Shown piece after piece: positions 21,238 through 29,492 of a stretch of 29,550 nucleotides of DNA (its first letter is position 1; each line of letters starts with the position of its first letter). The notes under the pieces were generated by a model. That model saw only the letters and a program-made list of their open reading frames with translations. It ran no database searches and was not told where the DNA came from. Source of the DNA: Holophagales bacterium UBA2201 (GTDB lineage Bacteria > Acidobacteriota > Thermoanaerobaculia > UBA2201); NCBI GenBank assembly GCA_002327305.1, contig DCUZ01000032.1, positions 1-29,550 of the forward strand, read 5' to 3'. The translations under genes were made by a program, and so were the position numbers.

Positions 21238-23237
21238 GAGGCGACGACGACAAGATCAAGAAGGAATTCATCTCCGAGGCCGAGGAGATCCTCGACGCCC
21301 TCTCGGCCGACGCGAAGCTGATGGAGGAGGCGGGGACGGACCCCAACCCGGCCATCGTCAACAAGGTGTTCCGCGGCATGCACAGCCTCAAGGGGCTCGC
21401 CGGCATGCTCAAGTTCGTCAACATCTCGGAACTGGCCCATTCCATGGAGAACCTCATGGACAAGGTCCGGATGGGGGCCGTGGCCAGCGACAAGGCCTTC
21501 ATCGACATCCTCTACGACGGCATCGCCACCCTCCACCAGATGGTGGCGCAGGTGGCCGAGGGGGAGGGCGACGCCTTTCAGTTCCAGCATCTCCAGGACC
21601 GCATCCACGCCCTGCTGGCGAAAGAGCGCGGCCCGCGGGACGATTCCCTCTTCTCCGGCATCCTCCTGGACCCCGTGGCGCTCAAATCGCTGACGGAATA
21701 CGAGGAGCACCGGCTGAAGGAGAACCTCCTTTCGGCCAAGAACATCCTCTCGATCGAGGTCGCCTTCCCCTTCTCCACCTTCGACACCGATCTCAGGGCC
21801 CTCAACGCCCGCCTCTCCGAGCAGGGGGAGATCATCTCCACCCTCCCCTCCATCGCGGCCTCCCCCGACCACCTCTCCTTCCGCCTCATCTACGGCAGCA
21901 AGGGGGACCTGGAGCAGATCCAGGCGCTGACCGGGGAGGAGGCGAGGGTGACCGACCTGCGCGGACGGCCGGCGGCGGAGGATTCCCGCAAAGGGGCGGA
22001 TAAGCCCGCGACCCAGGAGTCCAGTTTCAAGAGCATCAGCCAGTCGGTGCGCGTGGACATCGCCAAGCTCGACGAGGTGATGAACATCGTCGGCGACCTC
22101 CTCCTGGAGCGCTCCAACCTCGAGCATTTCGAGGGGCAGGCCCGGGACGCCGGGATGGACCGCCCGATGCACCAGCAGTTGAGCAAGATCGAGCGGAACC
22201 TCCACCGCAAGCTCAACGACCTCCAGAAGGGGATCATCGATCTGCGCATGGTCCCCATCGGCCAGATCTACAACAAGCTGACGCGGGCGGTGCGCCAGCT
22301 GGCCGAGGACGCCAAGAAGGAGGTCGAGCTGGAGTTCCGCGGCGAGGACACCGAGCTGGACAAGATGATGATCGAGGAGATCACCGATCCGCTCCTCCAC
22401 ATCATCCGCAACTGCGTGGACCACGGGCTGGAAACGCCGGAGGAGCGGGAGAAGGCCGGCAAGCCCCGCAAGGGGCGCATCCGCATCGAAGCGGCGCAGA
22501 AGGGCAACTCGGTCTCCATCCTGGTCCGGGACGACGGCCGCGGCATGGACCTGGCCAAGATCAAGAAAATCGGCCTCACCAAGGGGCTCATCAACGACGA
22601 CGCCACCCCCGACATGGTCCTCAACCTCATCTTCCTCCCCGGCTTCTCCTCCGCCGACAAGGTCTCCAAGGTCTCCGGGCGGGGGGTGGGGCTGGACGTG
22701 GTGAAGCAGAACATCACCCTCCTCAACGGGACCCTCCAGGTGAGCACCGACAAGGGGGCGGGGACCACGATGGAGATCATCCTCCCCATCACCCTGGCCA
22801 TCATCCAGGCCCTCGTGGTGGAGTACCAGGACCTCCCCTTCGCCGTCCCCCTCACCTCCGTCAACGAGGCCTTCCGGGCGCGCGAGCAGGACATCCAGAC
22901 CATCGAGGGGAAGGAGGTCTTCTACCTGCGCGATTTCACCCTGCCGCTCGTCCGCCTGGGGGACATCTTCCAGATCCCCCGGGAGAAGAAAGGCGATTGG
23001 GTCTACATCGTGGTGAACAAGATCGGCGACCGCGCCATCGGCATCGTCACCGACCGCCTCCTGCGCCAGCAGGAGATCATCATCAAGTCGGTGGGGAAGC
23101 GGCTCAAGGGGATCCACGGCATCGCCGGGGCCGCCGAATTGAAGGCCGGCGACCTGGTCCTGGTCCTCGACATCTCCTCCATCATGGACCTGGCCCTGAT
23201 GCGCTTCGGCTCCCTGCGGGAGGCGGCCCGTGTATAG
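21234..23237 (+). CDS. cheA: Chemotaxis histidine kinase CheA
   Basis: The 667-residue kinase has an HPt domain with phosphorylated H50 in MHSLKGLAG, a dimerisation region (about 270-345, DIAKLDEVMNIVGDLLLER), an ATP-binding domain with N box HIIRNCVDHGLE (about 388), G1 DDGRGMD (about 433) and G2 GRGVGLD (about 482), and a CheW-like C-terminal domain (about 535-660). Between HPt and dimerisation region, residues about 105-240 form an extra alpha/beta segment (YEEHRLKENLL ... EIISTLPS) instead of a classical CheY-binding P2. No receiver is attached. GTG start overlapping cheY. It should phosphorylate the CheY-like protein and CheB of this cluster. Confidence 0.96.
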   Translation: MRGDDDKIKKEFISEAEEILDALSADAKLMEEAGTDPNPAIVNKVFRGMHSLKGLAGMLKFVNISELAHSMENLMDKVRMGAVASDKAFIDILYDGIATLHQMVAQVAEGEGDAFQFQHLQDRIHALLAKERGPRDDSLFSGILLDPVALKSLTEYEEHRLKENLLSAKNILSIEVAFPFSTFDTDLRALNARLSEQGEIISTLPSIAASPDHLSFRLIYGSKGDLEQIQALTGEEARVTDLRGRPAAEDSRKGADKPATQESSFKSISQSVRVDIAKLDEVMNIVGDLLLERSNLEHFEGQARDAGMDRPMHQQLSKIERNLHRKLNDLQKGIIDLRMVPIGQIYNKLTRAVRQLAEDAKKEVELEFRGEDTELDKMMIEEITDPLLHIIRNCVDHGLETPEEREKAGKPRKGRIRIEAAQKGNSVSILVRDDGRGMDLAKIKKIGLTKGLINDDATPDMVLNLIFLPGFSSADKVSKVSGRGVGLDVVKQNITLLNGTLQVSTDKGAGTTMEIILPITLAIIQALVVEYQDLPFAVPLTSVNEAFRAREQDIQTIEGKEVFYLRDFTLPLVRLGDIFQIPREKKGDWVYIVVNKIGDRAIGIVTDRLLRQQEIIIKSVGKRLKGIHGIAGAAELKAGDLVLVLDISSIMDLALMRFGSLREAARV

Positions 23238-24036
23238 GGAGTATTACGGGTTCTCCCGCCGCCCCTTCGCCAACACCCCCGACCCGGCCTTCCTCTACCA
23301 GAGCAAGCGGCACGCCGAGGCCCTCGCGCGCCTCCAATACGCCGTGGAGGAACGGGAGCTGGCCCTCCTCATCGGCGAGGTGGGGGCCGGCAAGACCACC
23401 CTCTCCCGCGCCCTGATGGACGCCTGCGGCGACAACGCCCGCTTCTTCCTCGTGACCAACACCCGCCTCACCCCCACGGAGCTCCTGCGCACCCTGGCCC
23501 GCCTCCTGGGCGAGGCCCCCGCCTTTAGGAAGGCCGAGATCCTCGACCAGATCCAGGGCCGCCTGGCGGCCCTCTACGACGAGGGGATCAACCCGGTCTT
23601 CGTCCTGGACGAGGCCCAGTTGATGCCCAAGCCGACCCTCGACGAGATCCGCCTCCTCACCAATTTCCAGATGGACGACCTGGGCCTCCTGACCATCCTC
23701 CTGATGGGACAGCCGGAACTGGCGCGCCGACTCAAACACCCCGCCTACGAGCCCCTCCTGCAGCGCGTGGGACTGCGCTTCTACCTCGGCGCGCTCCTGG
23801 AGGAGGAGATCCCCCCCTATCTGGCGCACCGCCTCACGATCGCCGGAGGGGACCCCGGCCTGTTCGATCCCGCCGCCTCCCCCGTGTTCATGGAGGTGAC
23901 CCGCGGCATTCCCCGCCTCATCAACACCCTGGCCACCCTCTCGATGATGGAGGGGATGCAGGCGGAGGCGGACCGCATCACGCCGGAGATGGTGCGCATG
24001 GCCTCGGCCGAGATGCGCCTTCCGGAGAAGGAGTGA
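23230..24036 (+). CDS. ExeA/GspA-type AAA ATPase
   Basis: The 268-residue ATPase begins YREYYGFSRRPFANTPDP, typical of ExeA-like proteins, with Walker A GEVGAGKTT (49-57) and Walker B PVFVLDEAQ (122-130, D127/E128), followed by sensor motifs (LMGQPELARRL) and a helical lid ending in GIPRLINTLA. Family members help place secretin or membrane complexes, often with a peptidoglycan-binding tail. Here the protein ends after the ATPase with no membrane segment or peptidoglycan domain. GTG start overlaps the cheA stop by 8 bases. Its place between cheA and cheW is unusual and suggests a link between array assembly or localisation and ATP hydrolysis. Confidence 0.88.
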   Translation: MYREYYGFSRRPFANTPDPAFLYQSKRHAEALARLQYAVEERELALLIGEVGAGKTTLSRALMDACGDNARFFLVTNTRLTPTELLRTLARLLGEAPAFRKAEILDQIQGRLAALYDEGINPVFVLDEAQLMPKPTLDEIRLLTNFQMDDLGLLTILLMGQPELARRLKHPAYEPLLQRVGLRFYLGALLEEEIPPYLAHRLTIAGGDPGLFDPAASPVFMEVTRGIPRLINTLATLSMMEGMQAEADRITPEMVRMASAEMRLPEKE

Positions 24037-24038
24037 CC

Positions 24039-24665
24039 ATGGTGGACCTGGCCGAACTGCGCAAACGGGGAAAGGGCGGAAAGAAGACCCGGCCCGCCGA
24101 CCAGGCCGCGGCCCGACCCGCGCCGGCCGACTCGCCCGCCCCCCCGTCTCCGCCCCCCATGCCCCCCCCCTCGTCCCCCGACCCCGCGGCGCCGACGCCC
24201 GGCCCCGCCGCCCCGGTCCCCGCCGTCGTCTCCTCCGCCCCTGCGCCGGCCCCCGTGGAGCGCCTCCTCTACCTCTCCTTCGCCCTCGGCCACGAAACCT
24301 ACGGCCTCCCCATCGATTCCGTGCAGGAGATCATCCCCTGTTCCCGCGTCACGCGCGTCCCCAACGCCTCGCGGGAAATCCTGGGCATCCTCTCCCTGCG
24401 CGGCATCGTCCTCCCCGTGCTGGACATCGGGCCCTTCCTGGGACAGACCCTCTCCCCGCCCTCCGAGGACACCCGCATCATCGTCCTGGCCCTCGAGGAG
24501 GAGTTGACGGGGGTGATGGTGGACCGGGTCCTCCACACGGTGGGCGTGCCGGCCGACCAGGTGGAGCCGCCCCCCGCCACCGTGACGGACGAAAAGGGGC
24601 TCATCGCGGGCGTCCACTCCCTGCGGGACCGGCTCCTGATCCTCCTCAAGCCCGAGCAATTATGA
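24039..24665 (+). CDS. cheW: CheW-type adaptor with Pro-rich N-terminal extension
   Basis: The 208-residue protein has an unusual basic then Pro/Ala-rich N-terminus (about 1-72) and a single CheW domain (about 74-206: LYLSFALGHETYGLPIDSVQEI, split as LSFALGHETYGLPI, ILGILSLRGIVLPVLDI, VMVDRVLHTV). CheW couples receptors to CheA. The extension is much longer than in normal CheW and could be a flexible tether. The ATG at 24039 has AAGGAG 5 bases upstream; a GTG two codons earlier overlaps the previous stop and is the alternative start. The stop overlaps the next gene as ATGA. Confidence 0.9.
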   Translation: MVDLAELRKRGKGGKKTRPADQAAARPAPADSPAPPSPPPMPPPSSPDPAAPTPGPAAPVPAVVSSAPAPAPVERLLYLSFALGHETYGLPIDSVQEIIPCSRVTRVPNASREILGILSLRGIVLPVLDIGPFLGQTLSPPSEDTRIIVLALEEELTGVMVDRVLHTVGVPADQVEPPPATVTDEKGLIAGVHSLRDRLLILLKPEQL

Positions 24666-25417
24666 TCCTGAACTGCCCCCGCTGCGGCCAGCGCCTGGAG
24701 ATCGCCCCGGAAATCCGGGAGGACGCGGTCTTCACCTGCGCCGGCTGCGGCTCCGCCTGGCGCGCCCGCCGGCGGAAGGAGGCGGCGCGGACCGCGTGGA
24801 TCGCCGACCCCCCCCGCCCGTTCCGCGATTTCCTCGAGCGCGAACTGCGGGCGCTGAAGTTCGGCGTCCAGGCCTTCGATGACGGGGGGGCCGTGCTCCG
24901 GACCCTCCGGGAAGGGAGCCCCGATCTGCTCATCACCAACGTCATCCTTCCCGGGCTGATGGGGGTGGAGCTGTGCGAGCGGATCAAGAACGGCGCGGGG
25001 GGGCCCAAGGTCCCCGTCATCCTGCTGGGGGCCATCCACAAGGTGGAGCGCTACCACCGCCGCCCCCGCTTCCTTTACGGCGCGGACGAGTATATCGAGG
25101 AGGGGATCTCCGCCGCCGTTTTCCGGAGCATCGTGGGCCGTCTCACCGGCCTGCACACGCAGTCCGGCCCCTTCCGGACGCCGGAACAGGAACAGCAGTA
25201 CCGCCAGGCCCGGATCTTCCTGAACCGGTTCGTGGAGGAGCGCGGCGAGGCCGTCAAGACCTACCTCGACACCCGCGACCGGCAGGTCCTGCGGGCGATG
25301 GTGGCCGAGGGCGATGCCCTGCTGGAGGCCGAGACGCCGCCCATCCCCCCGCAGTTGTTCCGGAACTTCCTCCTCCAATACCTCCGAAGCAAGATGGGAG
25401 ATGATATCCATGGATAA
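24662..25417 (+). CDS. Zinc ribbon - degenerate receiver domain protein
   Basis: The 251-residue protein begins with a zinc ribbon (C5, C8, C26, C29). A receiver-like fold follows at about 45-160 (DLLITNVILPGLMGVEL). The position of the phosphoacceptor Asp is N93, and the conserved Lys near the end is replaced (ADEYIEEGIS), so it probably cannot be phosphorylated. A helical C-terminal region of about 85 residues has no family I recognise. The ATG overlaps the cheW stop by 4 bases. It is likely a constitutive binding module inside the Che cluster, with the ribbon contacting a partner or metal. Confidence 0.82.
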   Translation: MILNCPRCGQRLEIAPEIREDAVFTCAGCGSAWRARRRKEAARTAWIADPPRPFRDFLERELRALKFGVQAFDDGGAVLRTLREGSPDLLITNVILPGLMGVELCERIKNGAGGPKVPVILLGAIHKVERYHRRPRFLYGADEYIEEGISAAVFRSIVGRLTGLHTQSGPFRTPEQEQQYRQARIFLNRFVEERGEAVKTYLDTRDRQVLRAMVAEGDALLEAETPPIPPQLFRNFLLQYLRSKMGDDIHG

Positions 25418-27626
25418 GTGGCAGGAACTCATCGCCTCGGCGGACGCCGACGCCCGCCAGATGGCCGTCTGGGAGCTCAAGCGGCTCGACCTCGCCGACG
25501 CCCTTCCCCATCTGCTCCGCCTCGTCGGGGACGAGGACTGGCGCGTGCGGAAGGCCGCGGCCGAGGCCCTGGTGGAGTCCCCCGGGCGCGAGGTCGTGGC
25601 GGGGCTCATCGGGTGCCTCTACGACGGCGCCAACGCCGGGAAGCGCAACACCGCCATGGAATGCCTCCACCGGATCGGGGAGCCCATCCTCCCCGAGGTG
25701 CTGAGGGAGCTGTCGGGGACCGCGGACTACGACGTCAAACTGGCCCTCATCTCGCTCCTGGCCGACCTGCGCACCGAGGACACCCTCCAGCACCTCCTCT
25801 ACCTCCTCCAGCGGGAAAAGGACACCAACCTTCTCTCCGCCGTCGTCAACAGCCTGGGCCACTACCGGCGGAAGGAGTCCATCTCCCACCTGGTCCGCCT
25901 CCTCGCCTACGACAGCCCCTGGCTCCAGTTCCACTGCGTCGAGGCCTTGGGGGCGGTGGGCGAGCCCGAGGTCCTCCCCCATGTCCTGCCCCTCTACCAC
26001 CGCCCCGGGCTCCAGAAGTCGGTCCTGGACGCGGTCTCCCAGATCGCCCACATTTCCACCCTCCCCTTCCTCCTCGAGGTGATCCGCTCCGAGGAGAAGG
26101 TCAACCTCTCCGCCGTCCACGCCCTCACGAGCCTCTACCACGCCCGCCTCCCGGAGATCGTCCGGCGCCGCTACCGCACCCTGGTCCTGCGCAAGGTGCG
26201 CGAGTCCTTCGACCGGACCAAGATCCCCGCCATGACCGCCATCCTCAACACGACCCCCAAGGCGGAGGTGAAAAAGGACCTCCTGATGCTCTTCGGGTGG
26301 ATCGGCGACCCGGCGGTCCTGCCGTCGCTCGTGGCCTACCTCAAACATCCCGATTTCTCCGACTGCTGCGTCCACGCCCTCACCGACTTCGGCCCCGCGG
26401 GATGGGATGCCGTCGTTCCCCTCCTGAAGGCCGGCGAAGAGGACGAGGTGCTGATCCAGGCCCTCCGGGTCGTCCGGGAGTGGGCCGACCCCCGGGCCGT
26501 CCCCCACGTGCTCCAGCTCCTGGAGCATCCCGAATTCCCGGTCCGCCTCCAGGCCATCGAGGCCCTGTCGGCGTTCCCGAGGAGCGACCTGGTGGTCTAT
26601 CTCCTGGCGCTTCTCGACGACGAGGAGCCCGGGGTGCAGGCGCACGCCGTCAAGGTCCTCAAGGAGTGGGGGGACGCGGACGGGGCCCTCAAGGAGGCCA
26701 CCTTCGCCAAGGTGCGGCACCTCCTGGTCTCCAGGAGCCCGGTCCACCGGATCAACGCCCTGCAGGTGTTCGTCCACCTCAAGGGGGCCGACTTCCCCGA
26801 ACTTCTCCTCGACGCGGGCCGCGACCCCGACCCCCTCATCCGCCAGCAGGCCCTCCAGTTGATGGGCGAATACAGCGAGGAGCGGTTCTCCGGCCTGCTG
26901 GTCCACGCGCTCTCCGACGAGGAGGCCCGCGTCCGCCTCGCCGCCATCGGGGCCCTGGGCGCCACCCGGCCGGACGACGCCTTCGAGCCCCTCCTCTCGG
27001 CCCTCGAGGACCCGGACCTCTGGATCCGGGCCGCCGCCGCGCGCGTCCTGGGGCTCTATCGCCGTCCCCAGTCCCTCAAGCCCCTGGTCCACCATCTCAA
27101 CGCCGACATCCCCCCCGTCAAGATCGCCTGCCTGGAGGCCATCGCCTCCCTCGGGGAGGAGAAGGCCCTCGCCGTGGTCCTGGCCCAGTTGGACCACCCC
27201 GACATGGAGGTGAAAAAGGCGGCCCTCACCGCCCTCGGCGCCTTCAACCAGGCCGAGGCCGTGGCCGTCCTGCACAACTTCACCCAGCACTCCGACTGGC
27301 GCCTGAGGGCCGCGGCCATCCAGGCCATGGGCCGCCGGCCCCACCCGGCCATGCTGGTGCGCCTGCACCACCTCCTCCTCAACGACCCCGACGAATACGT
27401 CCGGCTCACCGTCGTGGGGGTCCTGGAGGCCATCGCGGACGCCAGCTCGTTCGAACCCCTCGTCCGGGCCCTGGACTACCCCGAACTCATCGACAAGATC
27501 GCCGCCCTCTTCATCGCCCGCAAGGACATCTACCGCCCCAAACTGGAGGCGGCCTGGGGCAGCGCCAGCCGCCGCCGCGAGGAGATCTTCTCGGCCATCC
27601 TGGAGGAGATGAAGAACCATGCCTGA
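25410..27626 (+). CDS. Long HEAT-repeat protein
   Basis: The 738-residue protein is built almost entirely of paired-helix HEAT/PBS-lyase-type repeats of about 30-35 residues, more than a dozen, with recurring units such as DWRVRKAAAEALVE, EARVRLAAIGALGA, DLWIRAAAARVLGL and DWRLRAAAIQAMGR. No catalytic motif, signal peptide or membrane segment is seen. It should be a curved cytoplasmic scaffold. ATG 25410 has GGGAG 9 bases upstream; the ATG three codons earlier abuts that site. It overlaps both neighbours by 8 bases. HEAT proteins are known in some myxobacterial-type Che clusters, where they bind Che components; the partner here is unknown. Confidence 0.93.
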   Translation: MDKWQELIASADADARQMAVWELKRLDLADALPHLLRLVGDEDWRVRKAAAEALVESPGREVVAGLIGCLYDGANAGKRNTAMECLHRIGEPILPEVLRELSGTADYDVKLALISLLADLRTEDTLQHLLYLLQREKDTNLLSAVVNSLGHYRRKESISHLVRLLAYDSPWLQFHCVEALGAVGEPEVLPHVLPLYHRPGLQKSVLDAVSQIAHISTLPFLLEVIRSEEKVNLSAVHALTSLYHARLPEIVRRRYRTLVLRKVRESFDRTKIPAMTAILNTTPKAEVKKDLLMLFGWIGDPAVLPSLVAYLKHPDFSDCCVHALTDFGPAGWDAVVPLLKAGEEDEVLIQALRVVREWADPRAVPHVLQLLEHPEFPVRLQAIEALSAFPRSDLVVYLLALLDDEEPGVQAHAVKVLKEWGDADGALKEATFAKVRHLLVSRSPVHRINALQVFVHLKGADFPELLLDAGRDPDPLIRQQALQLMGEYSEERFSGLLVHALSDEEARVRLAAIGALGATRPDDAFEPLLSALEDPDLWIRAAAARVLGLYRRPQSLKPLVHHLNADIPPVKIACLEAIASLGEEKALAVVLAQLDHPDMEVKKAALTALGAFNQAEAVAVLHNFTQHSDWRLRAAAIQAMGRRPHPAMLVRLHHLLLNDPDEYVRLTVVGVLEAIADASSFEPLVRALDYPELIDKIAALFIARKDIYRPKLEAAWGSASRRREEIFSAILEEMKNHA

Positions 27627-28458
27627 TCCCGCGGCGCCCGGCGCGTGCGTCCTTTCGGACGAATTGTTCCGCCTCCTGCGGGACACGATCCTCAAGTTGT
27701 GCGGGATCCACTTCAAGGACACCAACAAGTTCCTCCTCGAGCGGCGCATCCAACAGCGCCTCAAGGCCCTGCAGTTCTCCTCCTTCGAGCAGTACTACTA
27801 CTACATCACCTACGACCCGCGCGCGACCCAGGAGATGGACCAGCTCTACGACGTCATCACCACCAACGAGACCTACTTCTTCCGCGAACAGCGGCAGTTG
27901 CAGGCCTTCATCGAGGAGATCGTCCCCGAGGTGCTCGCGCAGAAGCCGAAGCTCCGCGTCTGGTCGGCCGGGTGTTCCACGGGCGAGGAGCCCTACACCC
28001 TGGCCATGCTCCTGGACGAAAGCGGGGCCTTCGACCGCGGCGGCATCGACATCTACGCCTCCGACATCAGCCAGGAGGCGGTCCAGAAGGCCCGCAAGGG
28101 GGTGTACCGCGAACACTCCTTCCGCACCACCCCCGAGCGCTACCGGGCCCGGTACTTCGAGGAGGCCGGGCCGGGGCTGTGGCGCGTGAAGGACGCCGTC
28201 CGGCAGAAGGTCTCCTTCGGCCGGCTCAACCTCCTCGACACCAACCGCATCTACCTCCTCGGCACCCTCGACGTCATCTTGTGCCGGAATGTGATAATCT
28301 ATTTCGATGACGACGCCAAGCGCAGGACCATCGAGATGTTTTACGACCGGCTCGGTCCGGGGGGGTATCTCCTCCTGGGCCATTCCGAATCGCTCATCAG
28401 TTTCGCCACCCGCTTCAAACTCCACCATTTCAGGAACGATATGGTGTACCGCAAATGA
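27619..28458 (+). CDS. cheR: CheR-type chemoreceptor glutamate methyltransferase
   Basis: A 279-residue protein with the N-terminal helical CheR domain (FRLLRDTILKLCGIHF), the TTNETYFFRE motif at 81-90, and the SAM-binding domain with VWSAGCSTGEEPYTLAM (114-130), then ILCRNVIIYFDDDAKR and GGYLLLGHSESL. It methylates glutamates on chemoreceptors using S-adenosylmethionine. No C-terminal pentapeptide-binding TPR is present. It overlaps the HEAT gene by 8 bases and cheB by 4. Its presence with CheB implies an adapting receptor, although none is in the window. Confidence 0.96.
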   Translation: MPDPAAPGACVLSDELFRLLRDTILKLCGIHFKDTNKFLLERRIQQRLKALQFSSFEQYYYYITYDPRATQEMDQLYDVITTNETYFFREQRQLQAFIEEIVPEVLAQKPKLRVWSAGCSTGEEPYTLAMLLDESGAFDRGGIDIYASDISQEAVQKARKGVYREHSFRTTPERYRARYFEEAGPGLWRVKDAVRQKVSFGRLNLLDTNRIYLLGTLDVILCRNVIIYFDDDAKRRTIEMFYDRLGPGGYLLLGHSESLISFATRFKLHHFRNDMVYRK

Positions 28459-29492
28459 TCCGCGTCCTGGTCGTTGACGACAGCGCCTACAACCGGGTGG
28501 CCATCTCCCGGATGCTGGCCAACCATCCCGAGATGGAGGTGACCGACACCGCCGGGAACGGGGAGGAGGCCATCCGCAAGGTGATGCGCCTGCGCCCCGA
28601 CGTCATCACCCTCGACCTGGAGATGGCGGGCATGGACGGGTTCTCCGTCCTGCGGTGGCTGGCGGCCAACATGCCCACCCCCACCGTGGTGGTCTCGGCC
28701 AAGCATTCCGACCGCAACGTCTTCAAGGCCCTCGAGATGGGCGCCGTGGACTTCGTCCCCAAGCCCACCGGCAAGGCCTCGCCGCTCCTGCACCAGATGG
28801 AGCGCGACCTCATCGCCAAAGTCCTCTCCGCCGCCCAGGCCCGCGTCGCCCCCGCCCCCCCTCCCCCCGAGCCCCGCCCCCCCATCCCCCCCCCCGAGTC
28901 GCGGCCCGGGGCGTTCGAGGTGGTGGTCATCGGCGCCTCCACCGGGGGGCCCCCGACCCTGCAGAAGATCTTTTCCGCCCTCCCCAAGCTGGAGGTGCCC
29001 ATGGTGATCGCCCAGCACATGCCGCCGGTGTTCACCACCCTCTTCGCCGAACGGCTGGACCGCGTCATCGGCGGGATGACCGTCAAGGAGGCCGTCGCGG
29101 ACGGCCCCCTCGAGCCGGCGACGATCTACGTCACCGCCGGCGGCCTCCATTCTTCCGTGGAGAACCGCGCCGGCCGCCCCTGGCTGCGCGTGGTCCCCCG
29201 GAAGGAGAACGACCTCTACTGCCCCTCTGTCAACCACCTCTTTTCCAGCGCGGCCCGCGCCTTCCGGGAGCGCGCGGCCGGGGTCCTCCTCACGGGCATG
29301 GGCGACGACGGCGCGGAGGGGCTGTTGGAGATGCACCAGGCCGGCGCCTACTGCATCGCCGAGTCCATGGAATCGGCCGTCATCTACGGCATGCCCGCCG
29401 AAGCCGTCCGCCTCGGCGCCGTCCACTCGGTCCTCCCCGCCTGGCAGATCTCCAGCGCCCTGGTGCAGCTCCTCCACCGGAAGAAACCATAG
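28455..29492 (+). CDS. cheB: CheB-type protein-glutamate methylesterase
   Basis: The 345-residue protein has an N-terminal receiver domain (D8, D9, phosphoacceptor D54 in ITLDLEMAGMDG, K103 in VPKP), a Pro-rich linker (about 132-150) and the methylesterase domain with catalytic S162 in GASTGGP, H188 in AQHMPP and D285 in GMGDDG. It removes methyl groups from (and may deamidate) chemoreceptors when phosphorylated by CheA. The ATG overlaps the cheR stop as ATGA. It is the last complete gene of the rightward run; the following 58 bases to the window end show no clear gene or terminator. Confidence 0.96.
   Translation: MIRVLVVDDSAYNRVAISRMLANHPEMEVTDTAGNGEEAIRKVMRLRPDVITLDLEMAGMDGFSVLRWLAANMPTPTVVVSAKHSDRNVFKALEMGAVDFVPKPTGKASPLLHQMERDLIAKVLSAAQARVAPAPPPPEPRPPIPPPESRPGAFEVVVIGASTGGPPTLQKIFSALPKLEVPMVIAQHMPPVFTTLFAERLDRVIGGMTVKEAVADGPLEPATIYVTAGGLHSSVENRAGRPWLRVVPRKENDLYCPSVNHLFSSAARAFRERAAGVLLTGMGDDGAEGLLEMHQAGAYCIAESMESAVIYGMPAEAVRLGAVHSVLPAWQISSALVQLLHRKKP

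Noticed and set aside
25254..27764. Leftward open frame of 836 codons opposite the HEAT-repeat gene
   Set aside because: Composition is a Gly/Glu/Asp/Val-rich shadow of the repeat codons, with no motif and no start signal. The HEAT protein on the other strand is clear.
25418..28189. Rightward out-of-frame open reading of 923 codons overlapping HEAT and cheR
   Set aside because: Pro/Arg-rich product across two real genes in another phase; a GC-content artefact.
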